Of a DNA stretch of 64,000 bases, positions 1 to 7,715 are shown one piece after another. Below the pieces are notes generated by a model. The model had not been told where the DNA came from. It did no database searches and was given only the letters and a program-made list of their open reading frames with translations. The DNA is from Homoserinimonas aerilata. Lineage in GTDB: Bacteria > Actinomycetota > Actinomycetes > Actinomycetales > Microbacteriaceae. Location of the stretch: assembly GCF_006716125.1 (NCBI RefSeq), contig NZ_VFOM01000001.1, forward strand, positions 62,001 through 126,000. The letters run 5' to 3'. Position numbers and translations under genes: made by a program. The first letter of the stretch is position 1. Each line of letters starts with the position of its first letter.

Positions 1-860
1 ATGCCGCGCAGCAGGCTCAGGTACAGCGACGACAGTTCGTCGCGTTCGGCGTCGCTGGTGGCGGCGAAGTCGGGCACCTGGCGGTGCGGCAGCATGTGCA
101 CCTCGATGGGCCAGCGGGCGGCGAACGGCACGAAGGCCGTCCAGTGCTCACCCTGCAGCAGCACGCGCTCGGACGCCTGCTCGCTTTCGAGCACCCGGTC
201 GAAGAGGTCGGGGCCGACCTCGTCGATGGAGGCGAGCAGTCGCTGCGTGCGCGGGGTCACGTACGGGTAGGAGTAGATCTGGCCGTGCGGATGCCGCAGG
301 GTCACCCCGATCTCTTCGCCACGGTTCTCGAAGGGGAACACCTGGCGCACACCGGGCAGCGCGGAGAGTGCCTCCGTGCGGTCGGCCCACGCCTCGATCA
401 CGGTGCGGGCGCGCGAGCGGCTCTGGGTGCCGAAGGAGCCTTCATGCTCGGGGCTGAAGCAGACGACCTCGCAGCGGCCGTAGGAGGGCGCGGTGCGGCC
501 GATGCCGACGCCGGCGGTGTCTGCCGCGCCGGTCTCGGGCCCGAAGGAGGGGGAGCGGTTCTCGAACACGGCCACGTCGTACATGCCGGGGATCTCGGAG
601 GGGTTGCTCGGGGTGGCGGGCGCGAGCGGGTCCTGGTCGGCGGGCGGCAGGAAGGCACGGTTCTGGCGGGCGGCCGCGATGGAGATCCATTCGCCGGTGA
701 GCACGTCCTGGCGCATGGTGGCCGTCTCGGGTCGCGGGTCGAGCATCCGCCCGTCTGCTGCACGTTCTGTGCCGAGTGCGGTGTCGGCGTCGTCGAAGTA
801 GATCAGTTCGCGACCATCGGCGAGCGTCGTGACAGTCTTGCGGATCGGGTTCTCGGGCAT
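1..860 (-). CDS. galT: Galactose-1-phosphate uridylyltransferase (C-terminus cut by window edge)
   Basis: GalT of the Leloir pathway exchanges UMP between UDP-glucose and galactose-1-phosphate in the cytoplasm. Reading the minus strand from the ATG at 860 gives an open frame to the window edge (286 codons; the family is usually 350-380). Residues 190-194 read HPHGQ, the family's active-site HxHxQ whose second histidine is uridylylated. A DVLTGEWISIAAAR-type N-terminal block and an FENRG block are also typical. The gene diverges from the aldose epimerase at 897 with 36 bp between the starts, so both promoters must overlap there. Only the missing 3' end is uncertain. Confidence 0.93.
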   Translation of the reverse strand, partial: MPENPIRKTVTTLADGRELIYFDDADTALGTERAADGRMLDPRPETATMRQDVLTGEWISIAAARQNRAFLPPADQDPLAPATPSNPSEIPGMYDVAVFENRSPSFGPETGAADTAGVGIGRTAPSYGRCEVVCFSPEHEGSFGTQSRSRARTVIEAWADRTEALSALPGVRQVFPFENRGEEIGVTLRHPHGQIYSYPYVTPRTQRLLASIDEVGPDLFDRVLESEQASERVLLQGEHWTAFVPFAARWPIEVHMLPHRQVPDFAATSDAERDELSSLYLSLLRG

Positions 861-896
861 GCGGGTAGGGCACCTTTTTCGCTTTAGGCTGACATC

Positions 897-1832
897 ATGC
901 GCGCACCCACCGGAGAACAGCATGTCCTGTCGAGAGCGTCTGGATCACACCAGACACGGGCAATCATAACGGAGGTGGCGGCGTCGCTCCGGGAGCTCGT
1001 GATTGATGGCACGGCGGTGACGCAGCCGTATCCGGAGTCGAGTCGGCCGCCGTTCGGCGACGGCATCGTGCTCGTCCCCTGGCCGAACCGGGTGGAGGAT
1101 GGGCGCTGGCTGCTCGACGGCGAGGTGCAGCAGCTTGACGTGACCGAGCCTGACCGCAACAGCGCCATCCACGGCCTGCTGCGCAACGCGCCGTACACGG
1201 TCGCGGAGCGCTCCGACGACGCGGTCACGCTGGCGGCGACGGTGTTCCCGCAGCACGGTTACCCGTTCCTGCTCGACACGACGGTGCGCTACGAGCTGCT
1301 CGCGGACGGGCTGCGGGTCACCCACACGGTGACCAATCATTCGGATGCTGCGGCGCCTGTCGCGCTGGGCGTGCATCCGTTCTTCCGCATTGGCGAGGTG
1401 CCGACGGATGACCTGGTGCTGACCCTGTCGGCGTCGAGCCGTTTCGAGACGGATGCGAGGCTGAACCCGGTCGGCGAACTCGCGACGGCGGGCACCCGCT
1501 TCGATCTGTCGGAGGGCGTGCCGGTGCGCGAGCTGCAGCTCGATGACGCCTTCGGTGGCCTGACTCCGGATGCTGACGGCACCTTCTCCTGCTCGCTCAC
1601 CGCGACCGACGGTCGCAGCCTGCGCGTCTGGCAGGAGTCGGACTGGCGCTGGGTGCAGGTATTCACGACGCGCGAGTTCCCGACGGATGGCGGGCCGGCG
1701 ACGGCGATTGCGATTGAGCCGATGACGGCCCCACCGAACGCGTTCAACAGCGGCCTGGGCGTGCGCTGGCTGCAGCCCGGCGAGAGCTGGTCCACCTCAT
1801 GGGGGGTCACCCTTTCGGGCGGTGCCGCGTAA
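897..1832 (+). CDS. Aldose 1-epimerase family protein
   Basis: A 311-residue GalM-like mutarotase, which interconverts alpha and beta anomers of an aldose such as galactose. Family signatures are VPWPNRVEDG near residue 60, NSAIHGL near 90 and HPFFRIG near 160, the histidines being the expected catalytic positions. The start is the ATG at 897, 36 bp from the divergent galT start. The pairing with galT supports a galactose role. The stop TAA overlaps the ATG of the next gene (TAATG), so the two are translationally coupled. The true sugar could be another hexose. Confidence 0.88.
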   Translation: MRAPTGEQHVLSRASGSHQTRAIITEVAASLRELVIDGTAVTQPYPESSRPPFGDGIVLVPWPNRVEDGRWLLDGEVQQLDVTEPDRNSAIHGLLRNAPYTVAERSDDAVTLAATVFPQHGYPFLLDTTVRYELLADGLRVTHTVTNHSDAAAPVALGVHPFFRIGEVPTDDLVLTLSASSRFETDARLNPVGELATAGTRFDLSEGVPVRELQLDDAFGGLTPDADGTFSCSLTATDGRSLRVWQESDWRWVQVFTTREFPTDGGPATAIAIEPMTAPPNAFNSGLGVRWLQPGESWSTSWGVTLSGGAA

Positions 1833-2911
1833 TGGCGCCCAGCACTTCGGATGCCCCCACGCCGGCGCAGATCAGACGCTGGCGCCGCTACCTGGCTGAC
1901 GAGCGCGCAGAAGCCGCCGTGTACCGCGACCTCGCGGGTCGCCGCAGCGGTGAGGAGCGCGACATCCTGTTGGCGCTCTCCGAGGCGGAGGCACGGCACG
2001 AGCAGCACTGGATCGACCTGCTGGGCGATCAGGTGGGCCCGCCGCGCAAGGGCGCCCTGCGCACGCGCTCGCTCGGCTGGCTGGCCCGCCGCTTCGGCTC
2101 GGTCTTCATCCTGGCGCTCGCGCAGCGTGCCGAGGCGCGCTCACCGTATGAGGCGGATGCGGATGCCACCGACAGGATGGCCGCCGACGAGCGCATCCAC
2201 GAGGAGGTCGTGCGGGGTCTCGCCGCCCGCGGCCGCAACCGCCTGTCGGGCACGTTCCGCGCGGCCGTGTTCGGGGCGAACGACGGCCTGGTCAGCAACC
2301 TGGCGCTCGTGATGGGGATCGGGGCGACCGGGGTGTCGACCCCGATCATCCTGGCCACCGGCATTGCCGGCCTGCTGGCGGGCGCGCTGTCGATGGCGGC
2401 GGGCGAGTTCGTGTCGGTGCGCTCGCAGCGCGAACTGCTGGAGGCCAGCAACCCGAACCCGGAGACCGAGTCGGCGGTGCCGCATCTGGATGTCAACGCG
2501 AACGAGTTGGCGCTCGTCTACCGGGCGCGCGGCATGACGCCGAAGGATGCGGAGGCGAAGTCGCGTCGAGTGCTGGAGACGCTGCGCACGGAGCCGACGG
2601 GTGAGGTCGACGTCATCGACGAGCACGAGGAGATCGGCTCGGCGCGGGGTGCCGCCCTGTCGAGTTTCTGCTTCTTCGCCTCGGGCGCGCTGCTGCCGGT
2701 GCTGCCCTACATCTTCGGGCTGCAGGGTGTGGCGGCGGTCATCGCCTCGGCCGTGATCGTGGGGCTCGCGCTTCTGGCGACGGGCGCCGTGGTCGGTTTG
2801 CTCTCAGGCGGGCCGCCGCTGAAGAGGGCGCTGCGCCAGCTGCTCATCGGCTTCGGCGCGGCCGCGGTCACCTACGCGCTCGGCCTCGCCTTCGGAGCAT
2901 CCGGCCTCTGA
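1832..2911 (+). CDS. Ferritin-like/VIT (CCC1) family iron-manganese transporter
   Basis: A 359-residue membrane protein. An N-terminal ferritin/rubrerythrin-like helical domain (about residues 10-135) carries acidic and histidine residues (DERAEAAVY, EAEARHEQHW) suited to a di-metal site. It is followed by a VIT1/CCC1 transporter domain beginning FGANDGLVSNLALVMG near residue 150, with about five membrane segments to the C-terminus. This architecture matches MbfA-type exporters that remove iron or manganese, and could equally sequester metal. The start is the ATG at 1832, inside the epimerase stop; an upstream in-frame GTG at 1799 would overlap the epimerase by 34 nt and is less likely. Coupling to a sugar epimerase is odd. 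Confidence 0.86.
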   Translation: MAPSTSDAPTPAQIRRWRRYLADERAEAAVYRDLAGRRSGEERDILLALSEAEARHEQHWIDLLGDQVGPPRKGALRTRSLGWLARRFGSVFILALAQRAEARSPYEADADATDRMAADERIHEEVVRGLAARGRNRLSGTFRAAVFGANDGLVSNLALVMGIGATGVSTPIILATGIAGLLAGALSMAAGEFVSVRSQRELLEASNPNPETESAVPHLDVNANELALVYRARGMTPKDAEAKSRRVLETLRTEPTGEVDVIDEHEEIGSARGAALSSFCFFASGALLPVLPYIFGLQGVAAVIASAVIVGLALLATGAVVGLLSGGPPLKRALRQLLIGFGAAAVTYALGLAFGASGL

Positions 2912-2925
2912 CCCCCCTGCACCGA

Positions 2926-3080
2926 ATCGCTGCGCGATCAGCCTCATGCAAGGCCGCTGCGCGCCGTCGCTCCTCAACCAGCAAACTCCGTGGGTTGAGA
3001 AAACCTGCTGGTTGAGGAGCGAGGCATGAGCGTCTCGAAACCCGGTGGGTTGAGGAGCGACGAAGGAGCGTCTCGAAACC
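2926..3080. repeat. Dispersed intergenic repeat block (three adjoining copies)
   Basis: Three copies of the dispersed family found throughout this window. Positions 2926-2980 hold the long form with the CTCATGCAAGGCCGCTGCGC core also seen near 38460 and 48050. Positions 3010-3042 and 3048-3080 are short forms that open with GGTTGAGG and close with TCTCGAAACC around a variable middle. No ORF of credible codon use crosses the block. The copies lie directly after the transporter stop, as most copies here lie just after genes. Confidence 0.8.
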
Positions 3081-3274
3081 TAACCCGCGAGCAACCCCAA
3101 CTGCACCGAGTCCATAAATGGGGTACACGCCGGTATGTCCGACACGCGCTGTACCCCCAGTTCGGGCGGTAGGACATTCAGTCCTCTGGTGGCCTGTGGT
3201 ACGCGGACTTAAGCTGAGCAAACTCGTATATCGGGGGACATCCCGAGTCCGCGGCTTTTCCGTAGGCGACCCCC
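3081..3274 (+). promoter_or_regulatory. Structured leader upstream of the GTPase/Roadblock cluster
   Basis: No gene seen. The stretch holds two inverted repeats: GGGGTACA (3120-3127) with TGTACCCC (3150-3157), and GCGGACT (3203-3209) with AGTCCGC (3246-3252). The second is followed by GGCTTTT and could act as a weak attenuator before the gene starting at 3275 or 3302. Either repeat could instead be a protein operator. Function is inferred from position only. Confidence 0.35.
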
Positions 3275-4036
3275 GTGCATGAGTACTGGGGGTGGTCACC
3301 CGTGACCGCAGAATCAGGAACCCGTAGACCCTTGCCGCGTGGTGGCGTGCTGCCGCCGAGGTCTGATGGATACGAGCCGGGCGGCTCCGGTTGGGCTGCA
3401 GCTGCGACGGCGATCCAGTCGATGCAGGGCATGCCGTTGGCGCTTGTCATGCGGGTGACCGCGTGGGGGCAGCCGCCGATTCTCGTTGATCCGCGCTACA
3501 ACGCCTACGCTGGCGGGCCCGATGATGCCGCGTTCCCTGAGTCGCCGCCTGCGGTGCTTGTGGAGACGCAGCTTGTGGGGCCGGATGCGGGGCCCGCGTT
3601 CGCTTTGCCTGGTCGCGATCTCGATGCGCTGCTGTGGCGTATCGGCCTGCTGGCGTTCCCTGACAGGGTGGCCGGCTGGCTCACGCCGGGCGTGCGCGTC
3701 CGCCTGCAGCGCTGGCCCAATCTGATGGCGATGCAGCACAGCTTCGAGGATGTGAGCATGGCCGCCCTGCTCGCGAATTCGACGTTCACGGTGAAGGAGC
3801 TTGCCGAGGCATCCGGATGCTCTTTCGAGCGGGCCAGGTCGCTGGTCAACGCTCTCAGCCTGATGGGGGTGCTGCATGTCGAGTCGGATGCGCCTCCCGT
3901 CACGATTCCTGCTTCTGCCGCTGAGGCGGCCTTCCAGGGCGGTGCATCCGTTTCACCCGAAGTCACGGATGCGCCGCCCGCCTCTCCCCGGCAGCCGACT
4001 CTGTTGAGCCGGTTGCGTGAGAGGTTCGGCATCTGA
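3275..4036 (+). CDS. Winged-helix protein of a conservon-like cluster
   Basis: A 253-residue protein of no family I can name with certainty. The N-terminal half (to about residue 145) has a conserved-looking WRIGLLAFPDRVAGW block and an RWPNLMAM segment. Residues about 160-200 (FTVKELAEASGCSFERARSL) read as a winged helix like the DUF742 proteins (CvnC) of Streptomyces conservons. The C-terminus is a Pro/Ala-rich linker ending in a basic tail. The ATG at 3275 is used here; a GTG at 3302 has a better G-rich ribosome site (GGGGGTGG) and may be the true start. The next gene begins 1 nt after its stop, so the three genes look like one operon. Confidence 0.6.
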   Translation: MHEYWGWSPVTAESGTRRPLPRGGVLPPRSDGYEPGGSGWAAAATAIQSMQGMPLALVMRVTAWGQPPILVDPRYNAYAGGPDDAAFPESPPAVLVETQLVGPDAGPAFALPGRDLDALLWRIGLLAFPDRVAGWLTPGVRVRLQRWPNLMAMQHSFEDVSMAALLANSTFTVKELAEASGCSFERARSLVNALSLMGVLHVESDAPPVTIPASAAEAAFQGGASVSPEVTDAPPASPRQPTLLSRLRERFGI

Positions 4037-4037
4037 G

Positions 4038-4595
4038 GTGGGCGAGCATGTGGTGATTTTTGCGGGGCCGATGGGGGCGGGCAAGACGACGGCGATCCGC
4101 GCGCTCAGCGAGGTCGAGGTTGTGAGCACGGAGGCGGCGAACAGTGACAGGGCTGTCGTCGACAAGGAGACGACGACGGTTGCGCTGGACTATGGCGAGA
4201 TCGGGTTGACCGATTCGGAGAAGGTGCGCCTGTATGGGGTGCCCGGCCAGCGGCGTTTCTCGTTCATGTGGTCGATTCTGAAGGAGCGGGCGCGCGGCGT
4301 GATCGTTCTGGTGGCCGGTGATTCGCCGGATCCGCTCGGCGGGATGCTGGAGTTCGTGGACGAGTTCCGTGACCTGTACGAGCGGGGCGGCATGCTGGTG
4401 GGTGTGACGCGCACGGATCTGGGCGTCGGCCCGCCTGTTGCGCGCTACGGTGAGGCGCTCGCGGAGGCGTTCCCGTCGCTTGCGGTGCCCGTGATGGCGC
4501 TTGACCCGCGCGATCCGGCGCACATGCGTATGGCCCTCATGACCCTCATTGTGAACGTCGAGACACGGGAGCGGCTTCAGGCGGTGGCGTCGTGA
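4038..4595 (+). CDS. Small Ras-like GTPase, CvnD/MglA type
   Basis: A 185-residue single-domain GTPase. Residues 10-18 (GPMGAGKTT) are the P-loop. The switch region RLYGVPGQRRFSFMW has the GxPGQ form of the G3 box seen in conservon GTPases (CvnD) and MglA, and TRTD stands where NKxD is expected. The start is the GTG at 4038 directly after the previous stop; the in-frame ATG at 4017 lies inside the upstream gene. Its stop overlaps the GTG of the Roadblock gene (GTGA). By analogy with MglA/MglB the Roadblock partner may be its GTPase-activating or docking factor. Confidence 0.8.
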   Translation: MGEHVVIFAGPMGAGKTTAIRALSEVEVVSTEAANSDRAVVDKETTTVALDYGEIGLTDSEKVRLYGVPGQRRFSFMWSILKERARGVIVLVAGDSPDPLGGMLEFVDEFRDLYERGGMLVGVTRTDLGVGPPVARYGEALAEAFPSLAVPVMALDPRDPAHMRMALMTLIVNVETRERLQAVAS

Positions 4596-5035
4596 CGGTG
4601 CCCGTCCACCAGGATCCACGCCTGGTGGCGCGCGGTGCCGAGGTTCTGGCCGGCATCAGCGAGCTGTGCCCGTCGCTCGTGTCGGCGACGCTTCTCACGG
4701 ATGACGGTTTCACGGTCGCGCAGGTGCCGCAGGAGGAGGAGCCGGATGGCCGGCTGTCGAGCATGGCCAGCTCGGTGCAGGCGCTCGGCGATGCGGTCGC
4801 CCGGCAGCTTGACATGGGCGAGGGCGACTATGTGGTGATCGCGGGGGAGGGCGGCGTGCTCGTGCAGCGTCGCATCCGTGGTCTGCCTGTTGTGCTCGCC
4901 GCGCAGTTCGGCGCGGACGAGTCGGTGGCGTCGGCGCTGTCGGTGACGCGCGCATCGGCCGAGTGGCTCGCCGCCGAGTGGTCAACAGCGGGGGCGGATG
5001 CTCCGCGGTCGCGCGCGCCCCGGCATTCGGCCTGA
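4592..5035 (+). CDS. Roadblock/LC7 domain protein, MglB/CvnB type
   Basis: A 147-residue protein with a Roadblock/LC7 fold across about residues 10-125: a helix (ARGAEVLAGISELCPSLVSATLLT), the strand-forming DDGFTVAQV, a central helix (SSMASSVQALGDAVARQL) and a second sheet (YVVIAGEGGVLVQRRIRGLPVVLAAQF). Such proteins dimerise and dock small GTPases. It is coupled to the GTPase by a GTGA overlap. No sensor kinase (the CvnA member of a conservon) is present on either side; the next gene is tRNA-Lys on the opposite strand. Confidence 0.78.
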   Translation: MTVPVHQDPRLVARGAEVLAGISELCPSLVSATLLTDDGFTVAQVPQEEEPDGRLSSMASSVQALGDAVARQLDMGEGDYVVIAGEGGVLVQRRIRGLPVVLAAQFGADESVASALSVTRASAEWLAAEWSTAGADAPRSRAPRHSA

Positions 5036-5060
5036 GAGACCGCCGGCTTCGGTGTTGTTG

Positions 5061-5133
5061 TGGGCCCGGCGGGGCTCGAACCCGCGACCCGCGGATTAAA
5101 AGTCCGATGCTCTACCAACTGAGCTACAGGCCC
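5061..5133 (-). tRNA. tRNA-Lys (UUU)
   Basis: A 73-nt cloverleaf on the minus strand. The acceptor pairs GGGCCUG with CGGGCCC. The D arm (GCTC..GAGC), the anticodon stem and the T arm (GCGGG TTCGAGC CCCGC) all close. The anticodon TTT lies at 5100-5098. CCA is not encoded. Confidence 0.96.
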
Positions 5134-5210
5134 TACCCCTTAAACCTAGCGGGTGAGAATACCCTCCGAGAACCGCGCCGCGCATTCTGTGGCGGCGTGC
5201 GCGGTGGCTT

Positions 5211-5774
5211 TCAGGGGGCCATGGGCGTGAGGGATGCCACGAGGTGGTCGATGCCGTAGTCGAAGGCCCGGTCGACGTCGCCGCCCATGCGGAATGCTCC
5301 GCTGAGTTCCATGCCAACGAAACCGTGCGCCCAGGCGGTGAACAGGCGCGCCGCCTCGAGGGCGTCGTCGGGCCCGACGAGGCGCGCGATGGTCCGTGTG
5401 AGCACTTCGGTGGCCTGGGTGAGGGATTCCGTGCGCGGGCGGGTCGCCTCGGGGCCGAGCGCGAAAACGAGGTGGTATCCGGCGGGCTTCTCGCGGGCGA
5501 AGGCACGGAAACCGTGGGCCATGGCGGCGATCGCCGTGCGCGGTTCTCCCCGGTCGAGCGCCCCCAGCCGGCTGCTGAGTTCGCGCACCGTGGCATCCGC
5601 TGCGAGTCCGATGAGTTCGTCGCGGCTTCCGACCCGCTTGTAGAGGGAGGGGGCGCGCACGCCGACCCGTTCGGCGACGGCCGCCATGGTGAGCCCGGCG
5701 AGCCCTTCGAGTTCGAGGATCTCCCGTGCGGCGGCGACGATCTCGGCGATGCTTGTGCGCTCCGGTGTCGGCAT
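5211..5774 (-). CDS. TetR/AcrR family transcriptional regulator
   Basis: A 187-residue repressor. The N-terminal helix-turn-helix (about residues 8-55) contains LAGLTMAAVAERVGVRAPSLYKRVGSRDELIG, the standard TetR layout. The C-terminal ligand domain is of the kind often paired with TetR regulators of detoxification genes. It diverges from a metallo-beta-lactamase-fold gene, and the spacer carries repeated ATAGCTAT octamers, so it probably represses both itself and that gene. The ligand is unknown. Confidence 0.88.
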   Translation of the reverse strand: MPTPERTSIAEIVAAAREILELEGLAGLTMAAVAERVGVRAPSLYKRVGSRDELIGLAADATVRELSSRLGALDRGEPRTAIAAMAHGFRAFAREKPAGYHLVFALGPEATRPRTESLTQATEVLTRTIARLVGPDDALEAARLFTAWAHGFVGMELSGAFRMGGDVDRAFDYGIDHLVASLTPMAP

Positions 5775-5809
5775 CCGTTCTCCCTGCTGTTTGTGACGAT
5801 CAGACCAGC

Positions 5810-5852
5810 ATAGCTATTGCGCATAGCCATGATAGCTATGTATCGTAGCTAT
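5810..5852. promoter_or_regulatory. Probable TetR operator and divergent promoter
   Basis: An AT-rich patch in GC-rich DNA between tetR (start 5774) and the hydrolase (start 5876). It holds the palindromic octamer ATAGCTAT at 5810-5817 and 5832-5839, and GTAGCTAT at 5845-5852. CATAGC (5822-5827) and GCTATG (5835-5840) form a further inverted pair. Position and symmetry suggest a multi-site operator for the adjacent TetR. Confidence 0.65.
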
Positions 5853-5875
5853 CAAGCGCAAGGAAAGGAACCGCC

Positions 5876-6583
5876 ATGCAACTGGCCCCCGGACTGAACA
5901 GGATCGGCAACGACATCGTCGCCGCCTACCTCATCCACGACGACAGCGGCGTCACCGTCATCGACGCGGGGCTCGCCGGCCACTGGCGGGACCTTCTCGC
6001 CGAGCTGGAGACGATCGGGCGAAGCGTCGACGACATCCGGGCCCTCGTTCTCACCCACGGCGACACCGACCACGTCGGTTTCGCCGAGCGACTGCGCCGC
6101 GACCACGGTGTGCCCGTGTATGTGCACGCGGCCGACGCCGCCCGGGCCCGCGGCGAGGAGTCGAGCAAGCCCGAGTGGGGCACGATGCGTCTCGGCCCGC
6201 TGCTGCGCTTCATGGCGTACGCGGTCACGAAGGGCGGCATGCGCACGCAGCACCTCAGCTCCGTGAGCGAGCTGCACGACGGGCAGGTGCTCGACGCCCC
6301 CGGCAGCCCGCACATCATCGCGCTTCCGGGGCATTCGCCGGGTAGCGTCGCCATCCATGTTCCCGCGCTCGACGCCGTATTCGTCGGCGATGCGCTCACG
6401 ACCCGCCATGTGTTGACAGGCGCGAAGGGCCCCCAGCCGGCACCGTTCACGGATGATCCGGCGCAGGCACTCGAATCGCTCGAACGGCTGCGCTCCACCC
6501 GGGCGAAGTGGGTGCTGCCCGGTCACGGGGCGCCCTGGTCGCAGGGCGTGGATGCGGCGCTGGATGCTGTGCAAGGGCACTGA
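5876..6583 (+). CDS. Metallo-beta-lactamase-fold hydrolase
   Basis: A 235-residue hydrolase with the MBL fold. Metal-site motifs: THGDTDHVG near residue 60 (the HxHxDH box with Asp in place of the second His), PGHSPGS near 147, FVGDAL near 167 and PGHGAP near 220. Such proteins bind one or two Zn or Fe ions and cleave esters, lactones or thioesters. The substrate cannot be told; control by the divergent TetR suggests a lactone-like or xenobiotic compound. A ribosome site (AAGGAAAGG) precedes the ATG. Confidence 0.85.
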   Translation: MQLAPGLNRIGNDIVAAYLIHDDSGVTVIDAGLAGHWRDLLAELETIGRSVDDIRALVLTHGDTDHVGFAERLRRDHGVPVYVHAADAARARGEESSKPEWGTMRLGPLLRFMAYAVTKGGMRTQHLSSVSELHDGQVLDAPGSPHIIALPGHSPGSVAIHVPALDAVFVGDALTTRHVLTGAKGPQPAPFTDDPAQALESLERLRSTRAKWVLPGHGAPWSQGVDAALDAVQGH

Positions 6584-6615
6584 CGCCACCCAGCAGCAGG
6601 TCGTACAGTGGGGTG

Positions 6616-7245
6616 ATGAGCGATGAGTTCCACAAGCCCACCCTGTTCGCGGGCTCCCGCTTCGAAGATTTTCTGGGCGGTGAAGATCCGGCGCATGTGA
6701 GCCGTGTCGCCCACGAGACGGCAGCCGCCCTGCTCGGCCGCGTGCGCAGCGACCCCCGCCCCGAGTTCATCGACCGGCTGGTCACGTACACCGACGAGAA
6801 CGGCATCGACGCGATCGCCGAGCTGTGGTCGCGCGCAAGCCCGCGCTCGCTGCCGGGAGCGCTCTGGAGCATCTACCTGCTTCGGGCGCTCACGCGGCAG
6901 GATGCCGAGCAGTCCAGCTTCCTGTTCCAGCGCGGCACCGAGACGGCGGCGACGATCGACCCGGTCGTCGCCGGGGCCCCCGACCCGGCGGGCCCGACGG
7001 AGATCATGGCGCTCGCCGACCGCATCCTGCGTGGTCTCTTCGATGGCGACTTCGCGGTGGCACTCGAGCGGGCTGCAGCGTTCTGCCGGGTGACCGCGCA
7101 CGGGGCGACGGGCGTCGCCGACGATGTCGAGCTGATCACGCCTGAGCGCGCGAGTGAGCTCACGGTGAAGGCCTCGCGCCTGGCGCACATGTCAGCAGAT
7201 CTGGTCGCCTGCGCGCGGCTGTGGCGTGCGGGCTCGCTCGACTGA
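6616..7245 (+). CDS. Conserved hypothetical protein, alpha-helical
   Basis: A 209-residue soluble protein that I do not recognise. It is rich in Ala, Leu and acidic residues, with helix-like segments (AHVSRVAHETAAALLGRV, ALADRILRGLFDGDF) and no signal peptide or membrane span. Codon use is normal for the window. The start is the ATG at 6616 rather than the longer in-frame ATG at 6508, which would overlap the hydrolase. The repeat-rich region begins right after its stop. Confidence 0.7.
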   Translation: MSDEFHKPTLFAGSRFEDFLGGEDPAHVSRVAHETAAALLGRVRSDPRPEFIDRLVTYTDENGIDAIAELWSRASPRSLPGALWSIYLLRALTRQDAEQSSFLFQRGTETAATIDPVVAGAPDPAGPTEIMALADRILRGLFDGDFAVALERAAAFCRVTAHGATGVADDVELITPERASELTVKASRLAHMSADLVACARLWRAGSLD

Positions 7246-7320
7246 GACCCGCTGAGGCCCGCTGAGGCTCGACCGACCCCCGGCTGGCCCTCGCCGGTGC
7301 CCGGCTGGCCGTCGCTGGTT

Positions 7321-7397
7321 CCCGACCGACCCTCGCCGATGCCCGACCGACCCTCGCCGATGCCCGACCGACCCTCGCCGATGCCCGACCGACCCCA
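7321..7397. repeat. 21-bp tandem repeat, about 3.6 copies
   Basis: The unit CCCGACCGACCCTCGCCGAT plus a final G begins at 7321, 7342 and 7363, with a partial copy from 7384. Degenerate related units (CTGGCCCTCGCCGGTGCCCG) extend back to about 7275. Three full copies are identical, which suggests recent slippage. It lies between genes. Confidence 0.9.
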
Positions 7398-7405
7398 TCC
7401 GTGAC

Positions 7406-7464
7406 GCGAGACTACGCATATCGCACGCTTCGGGCGAAAAACCGTGCGATTTGCGTACTCTCGC
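7406..7464. repeat. Long imperfect hairpin P1 (22-bp arms)
   Basis: The left arm 7406-7427 and right arm 7443-7464 match at 20 of 22 positions with a 15-nt loop. The arm tip reads GCGAGA and the inner end TCGCACG. It is clearly related to the hairpin at 7538-7594: same tip, same inner GCACG, same loop length. No T-run follows, so a simple terminator is unlikely. Confidence 0.8.
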
Positions 7465-7496
7465 GAAGCATCCGAAGCATCCGAAGCATCCGAAGC
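7465..7496. repeat. 9-bp tandem repeat
   Basis: GAAGCATCC is repeated exactly three times at 7465-7491, followed by a partial GAAGC. It adjoins the right arm of hairpin P1. It is not part of a credible reading frame. Confidence 0.85.
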
Positions 7497-7537
7497 CTTC
7501 GACCTCGCACCTCCCGCGGGGTTGGCCCCCTCTTCGT

Positions 7538-7594
7538 CGAGACTGCACGTATTGCACGCTTTCGCGCCTGAACCGTGCGATTCGTGCAGTCTCG
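7538..7594. repeat. Long imperfect hairpin P2 (21-bp arms)
   Basis: The left arm 7538-7558 (CGAGACTGCACGTATTGCAC plus G) and right arm 7574-7594 pair at 19 of 21 positions around a 15-nt loop. It is a diverged second copy of the element at 7406. The arms differ between the two copies but stay complementary within each. Confidence 0.8.
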
Positions 7595-7715
7595 GCGAAG
7601 AGGGCGACGCGCGCTCGAGGCGAGCTGGGCGCACCCGACCGAGGCGAGCTGCGCGCACCCGCACCCGCGGTGCGGCGGGGGGAATAGCCATCCAGCGAGT
7701 GCGGTTAGACTTCTC

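Noticed and set aside
7321..7397. 21-bp repeats as a CRISPR array
   Set aside because: The units are contiguous with no spacers and there are no cas genes.
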